A stretch of 64,000 nucleotides of DNA, taken from contig CAKUED010000003.1 in assembly GCA_934646005.1 (NCBI GenBank), forward strand, positions 62,001-126,000, written 5' to 3'. The notes beneath the pieces are model-generated. The model did not search any database. It was not told the origin of the DNA and worked only from the letters and a program-made list of their open reading frames with translations. Source of the stretch: an uncultured Oscillospiraceae bacterium. GTDB lineage: Bacteria; Bacillota; Clostridia; Oscillospirales; Oscillospiraceae. The position numbers and the translations under genes were made by a program. Below are positions 39,007-47,876 of the stretch, piece by piece. The stretch's first letter is position 1; each line of letters starts with the position of its first letter.

Positions 39007-40176
39007 ATGATCGACATTGCCATTCTCAACAAACTGAACGCGCCGACGGCGGACGAGCGGCTGGCAAATCTGCGGGAGGTCTGTGCTTCTGCGCAGTTCC
39101 CGCCGACCGTGCCGCAGTACATCAACAACCACATCCACACGACGTATTCCTTCTCGCCCTACTCTCCCACGGCGGCGGTGTTTGCCGCGCGGATGGAGGG
39201 GCTGTGCACGGCGGGCATCATCGACCACGACTCCATCGCGGGCGCGCGGGAATTTCTCGCGGCGGCGCAGCTCGTGGGGATGCCTGCGACAGTCGGCATG
39301 GAGTGCCGCGTGTCGATGGACGGCACGGCGCTCGCCGGTCGGCGGACAAACAATCCCGATCAGGTGGGCGTGAGCTACATGACCATCCAATCGGTCCCGC
39401 ACGACCGCATTGACGAGGTGCAGGCGTTTTTCGCGCCCTACCGCGCCGCGCGCCATGTGCGCAGCCGCGCGATGGTCGAAAAAATCAACGCGCTGCTGCC
39501 CGGCATCAAGCTGGACTACGACCGCGACGTGCTGCCGCTGAGCGAGGCGGCGGAGGGCGGCGGCGTGACGGAGCGGCATTTAATGTACGCGCTCGCCATC
39601 GCGATGGTGAAAAAAGCCGGGAAAGGGCAGCCGATGGCAGACTATCTCGCGTCCATCGGGCTTTCGCTCTCGGAAAAGCAGCGGGCGCAGATGCTGGACA
39701 CGGCGTATCCCTTCTACGAATACGATCTGCTGGGCATTCTGAAATCGGCATTCGTGCCGAAGGTTTACATCGACGCGACCGATGAATGCCCGAAGGTGGC
39801 GGACGTGGTGGCGCTGTGCGCGCGCGTGGACGCGCTTTTGTGCTACGCGTATCTGGGGGACGTAACCGCGTCGGTCACGGGCGATAAAAAGGCGCAGAAA
39901 TTTGAGGACGACTATCTGGACGACGTGATCGCGTGCCTGAAGGCGTGCGGCATTCGAGCCGTCACCTATATGCCCACGCGCAACACGCCCGAGCAGCTCG
40001 CGCGCCTGCGCGCGCTGTGCGACGAAAACGGGCTGTTTCAGGTCTCCGGCGAGGACATCAACTCCCCCCGCCAGTCGTTCATCATCCGCGCGATGGAAAA
40101 CCCGCTGTTCTCGAATCTCATAAGCGCGACATGGAAGCTCATCGAGCACGAACAGACTGGGGCGAGGATCGTATGA
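39007..40176 (+). CDS. PHP-domain metal-dependent hydrolase
   Basis: 389 residues. The PHP metal motif NNHIHTTYSF (His42, His44) is near the N-terminus, followed by GIIDHDSIAG and MECRVSM blocks that carry further ligands; a conserved C-terminal block is YMPTRNTPEQLARLRALCDE. PHP proteins are phosphoesterases acting on nucleotides, histidinol phosphate or polymerase products; the substrate here is not evident. AGAGGAA precedes the ATG. The end overlaps the start of the Xre regulator by 4 bp. Confidence 0.88.
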   Translation: MIDIAILNKLNAPTADERLANLREVCASAQFPPTVPQYINNHIHTTYSFSPYSPTAAVFAARMEGLCTAGIIDHDSIAGAREFLAAAQLVGMPATVGMECRVSMDGTALAGRRTNNPDQVGVSYMTIQSVPHDRIDEVQAFFAPYRAARHVRSRAMVEKINALLPGIKLDYDRDVLPLSEAAEGGGVTERHLMYALAIAMVKKAGKGQPMADYLASIGLSLSEKQRAQMLDTAYPFYEYDLLGILKSAFVPKVYIDATDECPKVADVVALCARVDALLCYAYLGDVTASVTGDKKAQKFEDDYLDDVIACLKACGIRAVTYMPTRNTPEQLARLRALCDENGLFQVSGEDINSPRQSFIIRAMENPLFSNLISATWKLIEHEQTGARIV

Positions 40177-40397
40177 TGGACGGTCTGCGGCTGCGCGATT
40201 TACGGGAGGGCCGCGACCTGACGCAAAAGGAGGTCGCCGCTGTGCTCGGCATCGACCAGCGCGTCTACAGCAATTATGAGACCGGCAAACGCGAAATCCC
40301 AGCGCGGCTGGTCATAAAACTGGCGGAGCTTTACGGCACTTCGACGGATTATATCTTCGGCAGGACGGCAGTGCGCAAGCCGTATCCCGCAAAATAA
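40173..40397 (+). CDS. Xre-family helix-turn-helix protein
   Basis: 74 residues: LRLRDLREGRDLTQKEVAAV, LGIDQRVYSNYETGKREIP and KLAELYGTSTDYIFG, a complete Cro/C1-type HTH with little else. Overlap with the PHP gene (ATGATG over TGA) implies coupled translation. It is probably a local regulator; the partner promoter is unknown. Followed by a strong terminator. Confidence 0.88.
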   Translation: MMDGLRLRDLREGRDLTQKEVAAVLGIDQRVYSNYETGKREIPARLVIKLAELYGTSTDYIFGRTAVRKPYPAK

Positions 40398-40402
40398 CCA
40401 GG

Positions 40403-40434
40403 GCGGACGCAGAGCTTCTGCGTCCGCTTTTTTT
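40403..40434 (+). terminator. Terminator of the PHP/Xre unit
   Basis: 11-bp stem GCGGACGCAGA / TCTGCGTCCGC and seven T. Confidence 0.95.
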
Positions 40435-40436
40435 GC

Positions 40437-40465
40437 TTGTGAAAAACGCAGGCGTCGTGTATACT
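40437..40465 (+). promoter_or_regulatory. Promoter of the 975-residue SLH protein
   Basis: TTGTGA and TATACT, spacer 17, immediately after the preceding terminator and 40 bp before the ATG at 40506. Confidence 0.75.
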
Positions 40466-40505
40466 GAACGTGGAAGAAATAAGCATTCGAGAGGGAGGAA
40501 CACGC

Positions 40506-43433
40506 ATGAAAAAACGTCTGATCTGTCTGCTTTTGGCGCTGGTATTGTGCCTGTCAGTGCTGCCGGTGAGCGCCGGGGCGGAAGAAATTGACCCGGACGC
40601 GGTCTGGAACAGTCTGAAAAATTCACGGCTGGTGTGCAGCTCGCCGATTTGTCACCCCACCGCCGCGATCACGCTCGTCCTGCCGGACGGCGTGACGATG
40701 GACACGCTGACGGATCTGGGCATCCGCTTTTACTGGTGGCACGGCAAAGGCGGGCAGCAGGCGGCGCACAACGCGTTTGCCTACACGCCGACCGACGAGG
40801 ACGCCGGGTACGCGGTCAGCGTGATCTTCCTGCGCACGCAGGAGAACGGCTATGACGATTATCTGCCCACCGCCGCGTCTCTGACGGTCGAGCCCGGGCG
40901 GCTTGTAACGTGGGTCGCAAACAACGACGACGAGCCGGTCACGGAGCGGCTGCCGCTCGGCACGGCGCTCACCGAGCGCACGCCGGAAAAACCGGGGTAC
41001 TTTTTCGTCGGCTGGTACACAGATGAGGCGCTGACCAAGCCGTGGAGCTTCCGCACCGGCAAGCTGACGCGCGACATCACGCTCTACGCCAGGTGGTTTG
41101 AGCAGGGCGCGGCGCGCACCACACCGCTCGACCTGACGGGGGCTCGCGTCAGCTTCACCTACCGCAATGGCTATCCCGGCAGCTTTGACCCTGCGGCCGG
41201 CGGCATTTCCGTACTGGATAACGCCGAGGGCTGGGGCTGGGACGCGAGCACGAAAACGCTGACGCTGCAAGGCGCGAGTATCGAGAGTACGATCACGCTG
41301 CCCGGCGGCGCGGCGCTTGCGGCTGTGGGCGAAAGCACCGTGACCGTCACGCCGACCGGCGGTGCGAATCTGGACGCGGTCCGCTCGACCGGCAGCCTCA
41401 CGGTGCACGGCGACGGAAAATTGAACATCGTGCAGCGCGGCACGGAGATCGCGCCCATGCAGCAGATCCGCGCGCTGGCTGTGGAAAACGGCACGCTGAC
41501 GATCCGGGACACGGCGCTGAACATCGAGCTCGGCACGGCGGCGCGCAGCATCGGCATCGCGGCAAAGGCGCTGCGCGCGGAGAATGCGGAGCTGCTGATC
41601 CGCGGCGGCAATGCCAGCGGTGGAAATGACGCGCTTTCCGCCGGGATCGTGTTTACCGGCAATGCGTCGCTCGCAAGCAGCAACGTGACCATCTTCGCGG
41701 GCAATGCCGGCGGCAAAAGCGCCGGTATCCTCAGCGGGTCCGGCAGATCCGCCGACCTGACGCTGACCGGCGGGCATCTCGACGTGCGCAGCGGCTATGC
41801 GGACGACACGGCACGCGCCATCGACCTCAGCGGTGCGCTGCGCGCCACGATCGGCTCCGGCGCGAAGGTCCTCGCCAGCAATTCCTCGACCGACTCCCCC
41901 GCCATCACGGCGGCAGCCGGCGTGTCCGGCTTTGACTACGGTAACGGCGTGGACGCCGAAAAGAGCACCGCGCAGGCGGTTTATGCAAACAAGGATCATG
42001 ATATGACGCTCACGCTCACCGCGCAGGCAAACTCGTCCGGCGGCAGCAGCGGCGGCAAGACACAGCCGGTCGTGAAAATTCCGATCACATCCGGCGGCGT
42101 GCGCGACGACCTGTCCGGCACGATCACGGGCGGCAGGCTGACCGTCACGCCCATCGGCGACATCACGCTTCCGGGCGCGGATGTGAACATCGGCACGCGC
42201 TTTACCGGCGACTACGACACGACCGTCCTGCCGAAGGGCCTCGTAAATCAGCTCCCCGGCAAAAATTCTCTGACCGTGGACGGGCAGAATGGCACGCTGG
42301 CGATGAACGGCGACGTTCTCAATGCACTGAAGGACGCGCCGCTGGACATCATCTTCAAAAATGACGCCGACAGCCGCGCAGACGCAACGCCCGCGCAGAA
42401 AAAGGCGCTGGAGTCTATCGGCGCGGCAGCGGCGGCGGACGTCGGTCTGCGCCAGAACGGCAGCGACGTCGATCTCGGTGATCTGAAGATCGACATTGGA
42501 AATCTGAAACTTGGCAATATCAGCGCCGACGACCTGAACATCGGAACCGCCAACTCCGGCAAGTCGAAGTTCGGCGATACCGACCTCGGCGGGCTGAATT
42601 TTGACATTTTTGACCCCGGCAAGCTGATCGGCATTGCTATGGAGAATGATCTGGACCTGAACAGCGACCTGCCGCTGCTCGTCATCAGCCCGCGCCTGTC
42701 GCGTGAGCAAAAGGCGCAGCTCATCGGCGGCGCGAAGGGGCTGTACATCGCGCCGGACGGCAGCACACAGGAAACTCCGCTGTTTTCGAACAGCCTCGGC
42801 GGGCTGTCGCTGCTGACGACGCACCTGTCGCTCTACGCCATCGTCCCGGCGGAATGCGAGCGCGGCGCGGCGTGCCCCGTGGCATCGTTCCGCGATCTGG
42901 ACGCGGACGCGTGGTATCACGACGGTGTGCACGCCTGCGCGGTGCTGGGGCTGATGCAGGGCGTGGGGGATCGGACGTTCCAGCCGGACGGTGTGCTCAC
43001 ACGCGCGCAGTTCGTGACGATGCTCTGGCGCTTGACTGGCGAGGCAGGCGTCAATGGCGATGAAATTCGCGAATTTTCCGATGTCGGCTCGGGCTGCTAT
43101 TACGCAGCGGCGGTGCAGTGGGCGGTCGCAAACAATATCGCCGCCGGCACGTCCGCCACGACCTTCTCCCCCAACGCGCCCATCACCCGTGAGCAGATGG
43201 CGGCAATGCTGTTCCGCTGCGCGGTGTATGACGGACTGACAGCGGTGGCTCTGTCCGAAAATCTCAGCAGCTTCCCCGACGTGCAGCAGCTCAGCGACTG
43301 GGCAATATCCGCCATGCAGTGGGCGGTCGGTGCAGGGATCATAACCGGCACGCCGGACGGCGCGCTCGCCCCGCAAAAAAACGCCACCCGCGCCCAGGCA
43401 GCGGCGATATTGGCAAGATATTTGAAGAAGTAA
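40506..43433 (+). CDS. Large S-layer-homology surface protein
   Basis: 975 residues from the ATG at 40506 (GAGGGAGGAA upstream). Sec signal MKKRLICLLLALVLCLSVLP cleaved near SAGA. Residues about 128-198 form an InlB/Listeria-Bacteroides repeat (KPGYFFVGWYTDEALTKPW). A long beta-rich, probably beta-helical part follows. Residues about 790-975 hold three SLH domains (FRDLDADAWYHDGVHACAVL; FSDVGSGCYYAAAVQWAVAN; FPDVQQLSDWAISAMQWAVG) that bind wall polymers non-covalently. Likely an adhesin or surface-layer component. Monocistronic with its own promoter and terminator. Confidence 0.9.
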   Translation: MKKRLICLLLALVLCLSVLPVSAGAEEIDPDAVWNSLKNSRLVCSSPICHPTAAITLVLPDGVTMDTLTDLGIRFYWWHGKGGQQAAHNAFAYTPTDEDAGYAVSVIFLRTQENGYDDYLPTAASLTVEPGRLVTWVANNDDEPVTERLPLGTALTERTPEKPGYFFVGWYTDEALTKPWSFRTGKLTRDITLYARWFEQGAARTTPLDLTGARVSFTYRNGYPGSFDPAAGGISVLDNAEGWGWDASTKTLTLQGASIESTITLPGGAALAAVGESTVTVTPTGGANLDAVRSTGSLTVHGDGKLNIVQRGTEIAPMQQIRALAVENGTLTIRDTALNIELGTAARSIGIAAKALRAENAELLIRGGNASGGNDALSAGIVFTGNASLASSNVTIFAGNAGGKSAGILSGSGRSADLTLTGGHLDVRSGYADDTARAIDLSGALRATIGSGAKVLASNSSTDSPAITAAAGVSGFDYGNGVDAEKSTAQAVYANKDHDMTLTLTAQANSSGGSSGGKTQPVVKIPITSGGVRDDLSGTITGGRLTVTPIGDITLPGADVNIGTRFTGDYDTTVLPKGLVNQLPGKNSLTVDGQNGTLAMNGDVLNALKDAPLDIIFKNDADSRADATPAQKKALESIGAAAAADVGLRQNGSDVDLGDLKIDIGNLKLGNISADDLNIGTANSGKSKFGDTDLGGLNFDIFDPGKLIGIAMENDLDLNSDLPLLVISPRLSREQKAQLIGGAKGLYIAPDGSTQETPLFSNSLGGLSLLTTHLSLYAIVPAECERGAACPVASFRDLDADAWYHDGVHACAVLGLMQGVGDRTFQPDGVLTRAQFVTMLWRLTGEAGVNGDEIREFSDVGSGCYYAAAVQWAVANNIAAGTSATTFSPNAPITREQMAAMLFRCAVYDGLTAVALSENLSSFPDVQQLSDWAISAMQWAVGAGIITGTPDGALAPQKNATRAQAAAILARYLKK

Positions 43434-43440
43434 AGCAAAA

Positions 43441-43482
43441 ACCCCCGGTGGAGGAGCAAAGCTCCCCCGCCGGGGTCATTTT
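43441..43482 (+). terminator. Terminator of the SLH protein gene
   Basis: Imperfect GC stem ACCCCCGGTGGAGGAGC / GCTCCCCCGCCGGGGT with AAA loop, then CATTTTA. Confidence 0.75.
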
Positions 43483-43513
43483 ATGCCGCACCAATGCAGA
43501 ACGGTGTGCACCC

Positions 43514-43920
43514 GTAGGGGCGGACGACTCTGTCCGCCCGGCGGTGTGCACCAGCAAAATCGGACGCACCAATGCGAATCCGTGCCATATTTGTAGGGGG
43601 CGACGCCGCGCTCTCCCCGCACGACGACCGTTTTTACGATACGCTGCGGCAAATTTGCCATTGCCCCACGGGCGGACAGGGTCGTCCGCCCCTACAAAAT
43701 GTTTTACGTTGTCGCCGATGGTGCGTACAATTTTGCAGTTGTGTACTGCCGGGTCGATGTGGGCATCGACCCCTACAAACGGATTGCGTATTTGCATCGG
43801 TGCATTCGTTTTTTGTGGGTGTGCTGTGCCGGGCGGACAGAGTCATCCGCCCCTACGGGTGCGTGCCGTTCCGCATTATTTGCGGCGTTGTACCGGCGGG
43901 AAAGGCGACCCTCCCCCTGC
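43514..43920. repeat. Mosaic palindrome cluster R3
   Basis: The 508-bp gap 43434-43941 holds no gene. Plus modules: 43514-43540 (GGGCGGAC type) and 43593-43620 (degenerate). Minus modules: 43669-43695 (GGGCGGAC), 43750-43776 (GGGTCGATG), 43830-43856 (GGGCGGAC) and a decayed one at 43895-43920 ending CCCTGCATTACG. The linker with GGCAAATTTGCC (43648-43659) lies at the flip, here in the opposite orientation to R1 and R2. Confidence 0.9.
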
Positions 43921-43941
43921 ATTACGGCTAAAATTATTTGC

Positions 43942-44640
43942 TTACGTCTCCTCCAAAATCTTCCCATCCACGGAGATCGTCACGACCTTCCACGGGACGA
44001 ACTTGCCGCTTGCTTGCAGCGCCGTTCTGGCGGCGTGCTCCAGTCCTCCGCAGCAGGGGACCTCCATGCGCACGACGGTGACGCTCTGGATGTTGTTCGT
44101 GCGGAAAATTTCCGTCAGCTTCTGCGCATAGTCCACGCCGTCGAGCTTGGGGCAGCCGATGAGCGTAATTCTGCCGCGCATGAATTTCTCGTGCATCCGC
44201 GCATAGGCATAGGCGGTGCAGTCGGCGGCGATGAGCAGCTTTGCGCCGTCAAAATACGGGGCGTTCACAGGCACGAGCTTGATCTGACAGGGCCACTGCA
44301 TAAGCTGTGACGACGCTTCCGCCGCATGTTCGGCGGGTGCGGACGGGCGCGGCTGCATCGTGCGCAGGCGCTGACCGGGGCAGCCGCCCTGCGGCATCGC
44401 CTTTTTCTGTTTGGCGGCAAGCACCGCCTGCTCGTCATACGCGGGCGCTTCGCGCTCGACAAAGTGGATCGCGTCCATCGGGCACGCGGGCAGGCAGTCG
44501 CCCAGCCCGTCGCAATAGTCCTCGCGCAGGAGCTTCGCCTTGCCGTCCACCATGCCGATCGCGCCCTCATGACACGCCGCGGCGCACGCGCCGCAGCCGT
44601 TGCATTTTTCCTCGTCGATCTGAATGATCCTGCGTACCAT
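43942..44640 (-). CDS. 4Fe-4S ferredoxin-domain protein
   Basis: 232 residues. Two cluster motifs at the N-terminus: CNGCGACAAACHEG and CDGLGDCLPACPMDA. The C-terminal two thirds contain LIAADCTAYAYARMHEKFM, GCPKLDGVDYAQKL and VPCCGGLEHAA, a Cys-rich pattern seen in a family of anaerobic iron-sulfur proteins linked to hydroxylamine/nitrosative or redox stress genes. Probably an electron-transfer or redox-sensing protein. The gene starts 1 bp before the stop of the zinc-ribbon gene upstream, so they are coexpressed, likely under the divergent Crp/Fnr protein. Confidence 0.85.
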   Translation of the reverse strand: MVRRIIQIDEEKCNGCGACAAACHEGAIGMVDGKAKLLREDYCDGLGDCLPACPMDAIHFVEREAPAYDEQAVLAAKQKKAMPQGGCPGQRLRTMQPRPSAPAEHAAEASSQLMQWPCQIKLVPVNAPYFDGAKLLIAADCTAYAYARMHEKFMRGRITLIGCPKLDGVDYAQKLTEIFRTNNIQSVTVVRMEVPCCGGLEHAARTALQASGKFVPWKVVTISVDGKILEET

Positions 44641-44641
44641 T

Positions 44642-44923
44642 TTACTTATCCTCCTGCTTTTTCCGGCGCGCGGCGGCGGCTTCTTCCTTCTGCTTCGCCG
44701 CGATCTTCATCATCGTTTCGTACATCTCGTCGCCCACGCATTTGCGGGCGTATTTGCACCACTGGACGCAGCTGAGCGTGTCGTTATAGACCGTGAAGCC
44801 GCAGTGCTCACACCGCATTTCGGTGTCGGTGGAGAACATCTCGATCTCATGCCCGCACTGGGGGCACGTTTTGTCGAGGATCGTCGGGGTGCGGGGCTTT
44901 CCCTGGCAGCCGTCCATGATCAT
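44642..44923 (-). CDS. Small Cys-rich zinc-ribbon protein
   Basis: 93 residues from the ATG at 44923, which has GGAGGG 7 bases upstream; longer frames run into the divergent regulator. CPQCGHEIEMF and CEHCGFTVYND form a zinc ribbon, followed by CVQWCKYARKC with three further Cys and a basic, Ala-rich C-terminal helix. It could carry zinc or a cluster. Function is unknown, but conserved linkage to the ferredoxin and a Crp/Fnr regulator suggests a redox stress unit. Confidence 0.8.
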   Translation of the reverse strand: MIMDGCQGKPRTPTILDKTCPQCGHEIEMFSTDTEMRCEHCGFTVYNDTLSCVQWCKYARKCVGDEMYETMMKIAAKQKEEAAAARRKKQEDK

Positions 44924-44936
44924 CGTACATCCCTCC

Positions 44937-44965
44937 TTGACCTTGTGGTCATAGTATAGTATACT
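44937..44965 (+). promoter_or_regulatory. Crp/Fnr-gene promoter with palindromic box
   Basis: TTGACC (44937-44942) and TATACT (44960-44965), spacer 17. A perfect TGACC-TTGT-GGTCA palindrome (44938-44951), of Crp/Fnr box size, overlaps the -35 and also lies in the leader of the divergent zinc-ribbon/ferredoxin unit, so one site could control both. Confidence 0.75.
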
Positions 44966-45008
44966 GGCGTCAGGATTTTCGTGGTCAAAACAACGAATTG
45001 AGGTTTTT

Positions 45009-45647
45009 ATGGAGCTTTCTGATTTTTCTCTGTTCGCGGGACTGTCAAAGGACGCGCTTGCGTGGCTGGAAGCGCACGCGGCGCGTCTGCGGCGGTATGA
45101 AAAGGGCGCGGTCGTGCTGCACGCCGGGGACGTGACGCGCCAGCTCGGGCTGGTGCGCTCGGGCTGCGTGCACATCGAAAACAACGACCTGTGGGGCAAC
45201 CGCAGCATCCTCGGCAGCATGGAGGCGGGCGGCGCGTTCGGCGAGACGTATGCGCTCGGCGGCATTCCCATGATGGTGGACGCCGTGTGCGCCGAGCCGG
45301 GCGAAATTTGGCTGCTGGACGTGCAGACGGCGCTGCGCGCCATGCCGCCGGAGGGTAGCCGCCGGCTGACGGAAAATCTGCTGCGGCTGTGCGCGCAGAA
45401 AAATCTGGCGCTGTCGGAACGCATTTTCTGCACCGCGTCCAAAACGATCCGCGGCAGGCTGCTGACCTATCTCTCGGCGCAGAGCGTGCGCGCGGGCGCA
45501 AAAACGTTCCGCATCCCCTTCGACCGCCAGCAACTCGCGGACTATCTGAATGTGGAGCGCACCGCACTCTCCAAAGAGCTCGGCAAAATGCGCGACGACG
45601 GGCTGCTGGACTGGCACAAGAACGTATTTACACTCAAGGCGGACTAA
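45009..45647 (+). CDS. Crp/Fnr-family transcriptional regulator
   Basis: 212 residues: N-terminal cyclic-nucleotide-type beta roll (YEKGAVVLHAGDVTRQLGLV, GGAFGETYAL) and C-terminal winged helix (FDRQQLADYLNVERTALSKE). Cyclic-AMP contact residues are not clearly present and no N-terminal Cys cluster is seen, so it is neither classical Crp nor Fe-S Fnr. It is divergent from the ferredoxin unit, and the palindrome between them is a plausible target. Confidence 0.92.
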   Translation: MELSDFSLFAGLSKDALAWLEAHAARLRRYEKGAVVLHAGDVTRQLGLVRSGCVHIENNDLWGNRSILGSMEAGGAFGETYALGGIPMMVDAVCAEPGEIWLLDVQTALRAMPPEGSRRLTENLLRLCAQKNLALSERIFCTASKTIRGRLLTYLSAQSVRAGAKTFRIPFDRQQLADYLNVERTALSKELGKMRDDGLLDWHKNVFTLKAD

Positions 45648-45663
45648 ATTTAGGAGAAATACC

Positions 45664-46296
45664 ATGAAGCAACAGCATTTGTTTTTTGTTCTGCTCACGC
45701 TCGGCATTCTCTGGATTCTGACCGGCTGTCAGAAGAGCCGGGAGTTTCAGACGGTTTTCCCGCTCGACGCGGCGACGGTCAACGAGACGCTGACCAAAGC
45801 CGGGCTGCCGGGGATCGTCCGCGAGGATGAGACGTATTCGCAGCAGGAGGGGCACGTCAGCTACACCATCCGCCGTGCGCCGGAAAGCCCCGATGAGCCG
45901 GAGGACGGCGTGTTTGTGGCGAGCGCTTCCAGCGTCCAGCTCACGGACGGGCGGCTGCTGTACACGACTTTTGTGCAGCACAGGGATTCGGATGAGTTTC
46001 AGTGGTCAGACTGGAAGCAGCAGCTCGCATTTGCCGCGATGCTCTACGGCGGCTTTGCGGACGGGGAGGCGCTCTATCAGGCATTTGCCGAACAGGGCGT
46101 GCCCTCAGATGGCGAAAATCAGTGGGAGATTGATCTCCCGGAGGGCTACTGCCGCGTCAGCTACGGCGCGAAGGACAACAAAACGTATGATGCGGACGGC
46201 TTCGAGGTCCATACCTACACCGCGACCCTGCGCGTAGACATGTTCGAGACGCGGGCGCTGTATGAAAGCCTGATGGCAAGCCACCAAAACTCATAA
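45664..46296 (+). CDS. Lipoprotein, function unknown
   Basis: 210 residues from the ATG at 45664 (TAGGAG upstream). The signal ends in lipobox LTGC. The mature domain is mixed alpha/beta, with no family I can name. It lies 16 bp after the Crp/Fnr gene and may be cotranscribed. Confidence 0.75.
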   Translation: MKQQHLFFVLLTLGILWILTGCQKSREFQTVFPLDAATVNETLTKAGLPGIVREDETYSQQEGHVSYTIRRAPESPDEPEDGVFVASASSVQLTDGRLLYTTFVQHRDSDEFQWSDWKQQLAFAAMLYGGFADGEALYQAFAEQGVPSDGENQWEIDLPEGYCRVSYGAKDNKTYDADGFEVHTYTATLRVDMFETRALYESLMASHQNS

Positions 46297-46327
46297 AAAA
46301 TGCGCCCCGAAGCCTCGCTTCGGGGCG
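46295..46327 (-). terminator. Bidirectional terminator at the murC / lipoprotein boundary
   Basis: 11-bp stem CGCCCCGAAGC / GCTTCGGGGCG (46303-46327) with TTTTTT on the minus strand, 8 bp after the murC stop. Confidence 0.9.
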
Positions 46328-46334
46328 TTGCGCT

Positions 46335-47705
46335 TTATTCTGGCTCTTTCAGCAGGCTGTCGCCTGCCTTGTAAATGTCGCCTGCGCCGACGGTGAGGAT
46401 GAGGTCGCCGGGGCGGGCGTTTTCGCGCAGGAAGCGCGTCACGTCCGGCAGCCCCGGGCAGTAGACGCTGCCCGGGATCTGCGCCGCGAGGTCCTGCGAG
46501 CTGACGCCCACGGTGTTGGACTCGCGCGCGGCATAAATGTCGGTAAGCACCGGCAGATCGACCGTTTTCAGCTCCCGCACAAAGTCGCTGAACAGCGCCT
46601 TGGTGCGCGTGTAGGTGTGCGGCTGGAAGGCGCAGATGATGCGCTGATAGCCCATCGTGCGCGCCGCCTCAAGCAGCGCGTGCATCTCGCCCGGGTGGTG
46701 GGCATAATCGTCGTAGACGTCCGCGCCGTGGTAGCTGCCCTTAAACTCCATGCGCCGCCCCGCGCCGCGGAACTGCGCCAGCGCCCGCGCCGTCACGTCG
46801 CCGGGGATAGCCGCGCGCCACGCCACGGCGCACGCCGCCAGCGCGTTCATCGCGTTGTGCCGCCCGATGACGGAAAGCGTCAGATGGCAGTACGGTTCGC
46901 CGCCCGCCAGCACGTCAAACTCGCTGAAATTCTCGGAGAAGTTCGCACCGTATACATCGTTTTCCGGCTTCATGCCGAACGTAGTATACGAAAGCCCCGC
47001 CAGCGCCTGATGGGTGTTCGCGTCGTCGCCATTGGCGATGATCTGCCCGTCCTCCGGCACAAGCTCGCAGAAGCGGCGGAATGACGCCTGCACGTCGGCA
47101 AGATCCTTGAAAAAGTCCAGATGATCCGCCTCAATGTCCAGCACGACCGCCGTGGTCGGTGAAAAATTGAGGAAGGAATTGCAGTATTCGCAGCTTTCCA
47201 GAATGATGGTGTCGCCATGCCCCACGCGATGCCCCGCGCCGAGCAGCGGCAGATAGCCGCCGATCATGACCGTCGGGTCGCGCCCGGCTTCCAGAAAGAT
47301 ATGTGTCAGCATGGACGTGGTGGTCGTTTTGCCGTGCGTGCCGGACACGCAGATGGCGCTGCGGTAGGCGCGCATGATAAAGCCCCACGCCTGCGCGCGC
47401 TCAAAAATAGGCAGCCCCGCCGCGCGCGCCGCGGCGATCTCAGGGTTGTCGTTATGGGCGGCGGCGGTGCGGATGATGCACTGCGCGCCCGCGATATTCT
47501 CGGCGCTGTGCCCGATGTGCACGGTGATGCCCTTGTCGATGAGCTCCTGCGTGGAGACGGACGAATTCATGTCCGAGCCCGTGATCTCCATGCCCATGCT
47601 GCGCAGCACCAGCCCCAGCGGGCGCATGGAAACGCCGCCGATGCCGACCAGATGCGCGTGCATCCCCGGGCGCAGGTATTCCTCAATGCGATTGCCAGAC
47701 GCCAT
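46335..47705 (-). CDS. murC: UDP-N-acetylmuramate--L-alanine ligase
   Basis: 456 residues from the ATG at 47705 (GGAGG 8 bases upstream). Rossmann loop HLVGIGGVSMRPLG, ATP-binding GTHGKTTTTSM, metal/substrate block EADHLDFF, and C-terminal YDDYAHHPGEM and FQPHTYTRT, all MurC hallmarks. It adds the first amino acid, L-alanine, to UDP-MurNAc in peptidoglycan synthesis. Divergent from cca and not in a mur cluster. Confidence 0.95.
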   Translation of the reverse strand: MASGNRIEEYLRPGMHAHLVGIGGVSMRPLGLVLRSMGMEITGSDMNSSVSTQELIDKGITVHIGHSAENIAGAQCIIRTAAAHNDNPEIAAARAAGLPIFERAQAWGFIMRAYRSAICVSGTHGKTTTTSMLTHIFLEAGRDPTVMIGGYLPLLGAGHRVGHGDTIILESCEYCNSFLNFSPTTAVVLDIEADHLDFFKDLADVQASFRRFCELVPEDGQIIANGDDANTHQALAGLSYTTFGMKPENDVYGANFSENFSEFDVLAGGEPYCHLTLSVIGRHNAMNALAACAVAWRAAIPGDVTARALAQFRGAGRRMEFKGSYHGADVYDDYAHHPGEMHALLEAARTMGYQRIICAFQPHTYTRTKALFSDFVRELKTVDLPVLTDIYAARESNTVGVSSQDLAAQIPGSVYCPGLPDVTRFLRENARPGDLILTVGAGDIYKAGDSLLKEPE

Positions 47706-47876
47706 AAAAATTGCCTCCAAAATTCCGCGCTTGCAAGTCGGCGGAACACTTCTTATAATAATAGATGCCGCAAATGCGGTATCGCCAAACATTTTAGCAA
47801 CGGTTTATTATTATATACCGTATCGGCTGATAATACAAGGAATTTTTGCAGCTTTCTGTGGAAAGGAGTGGTGATC

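Noticed and set aside
40623..43376. 917-codon minus-strand frame opposite the SLH protein.
   Set aside because: Arg/Ala-rich shadow frame; the plus strand has signal peptide, InlB-type repeat and three SLH domains.
47217..47876. N-terminal extension of the CCA-adding enzyme by 220 codons.
   Set aside because: It lies antisense to murC and upstream of the ribosome site at 47862; family length fits the GTG at 47877.
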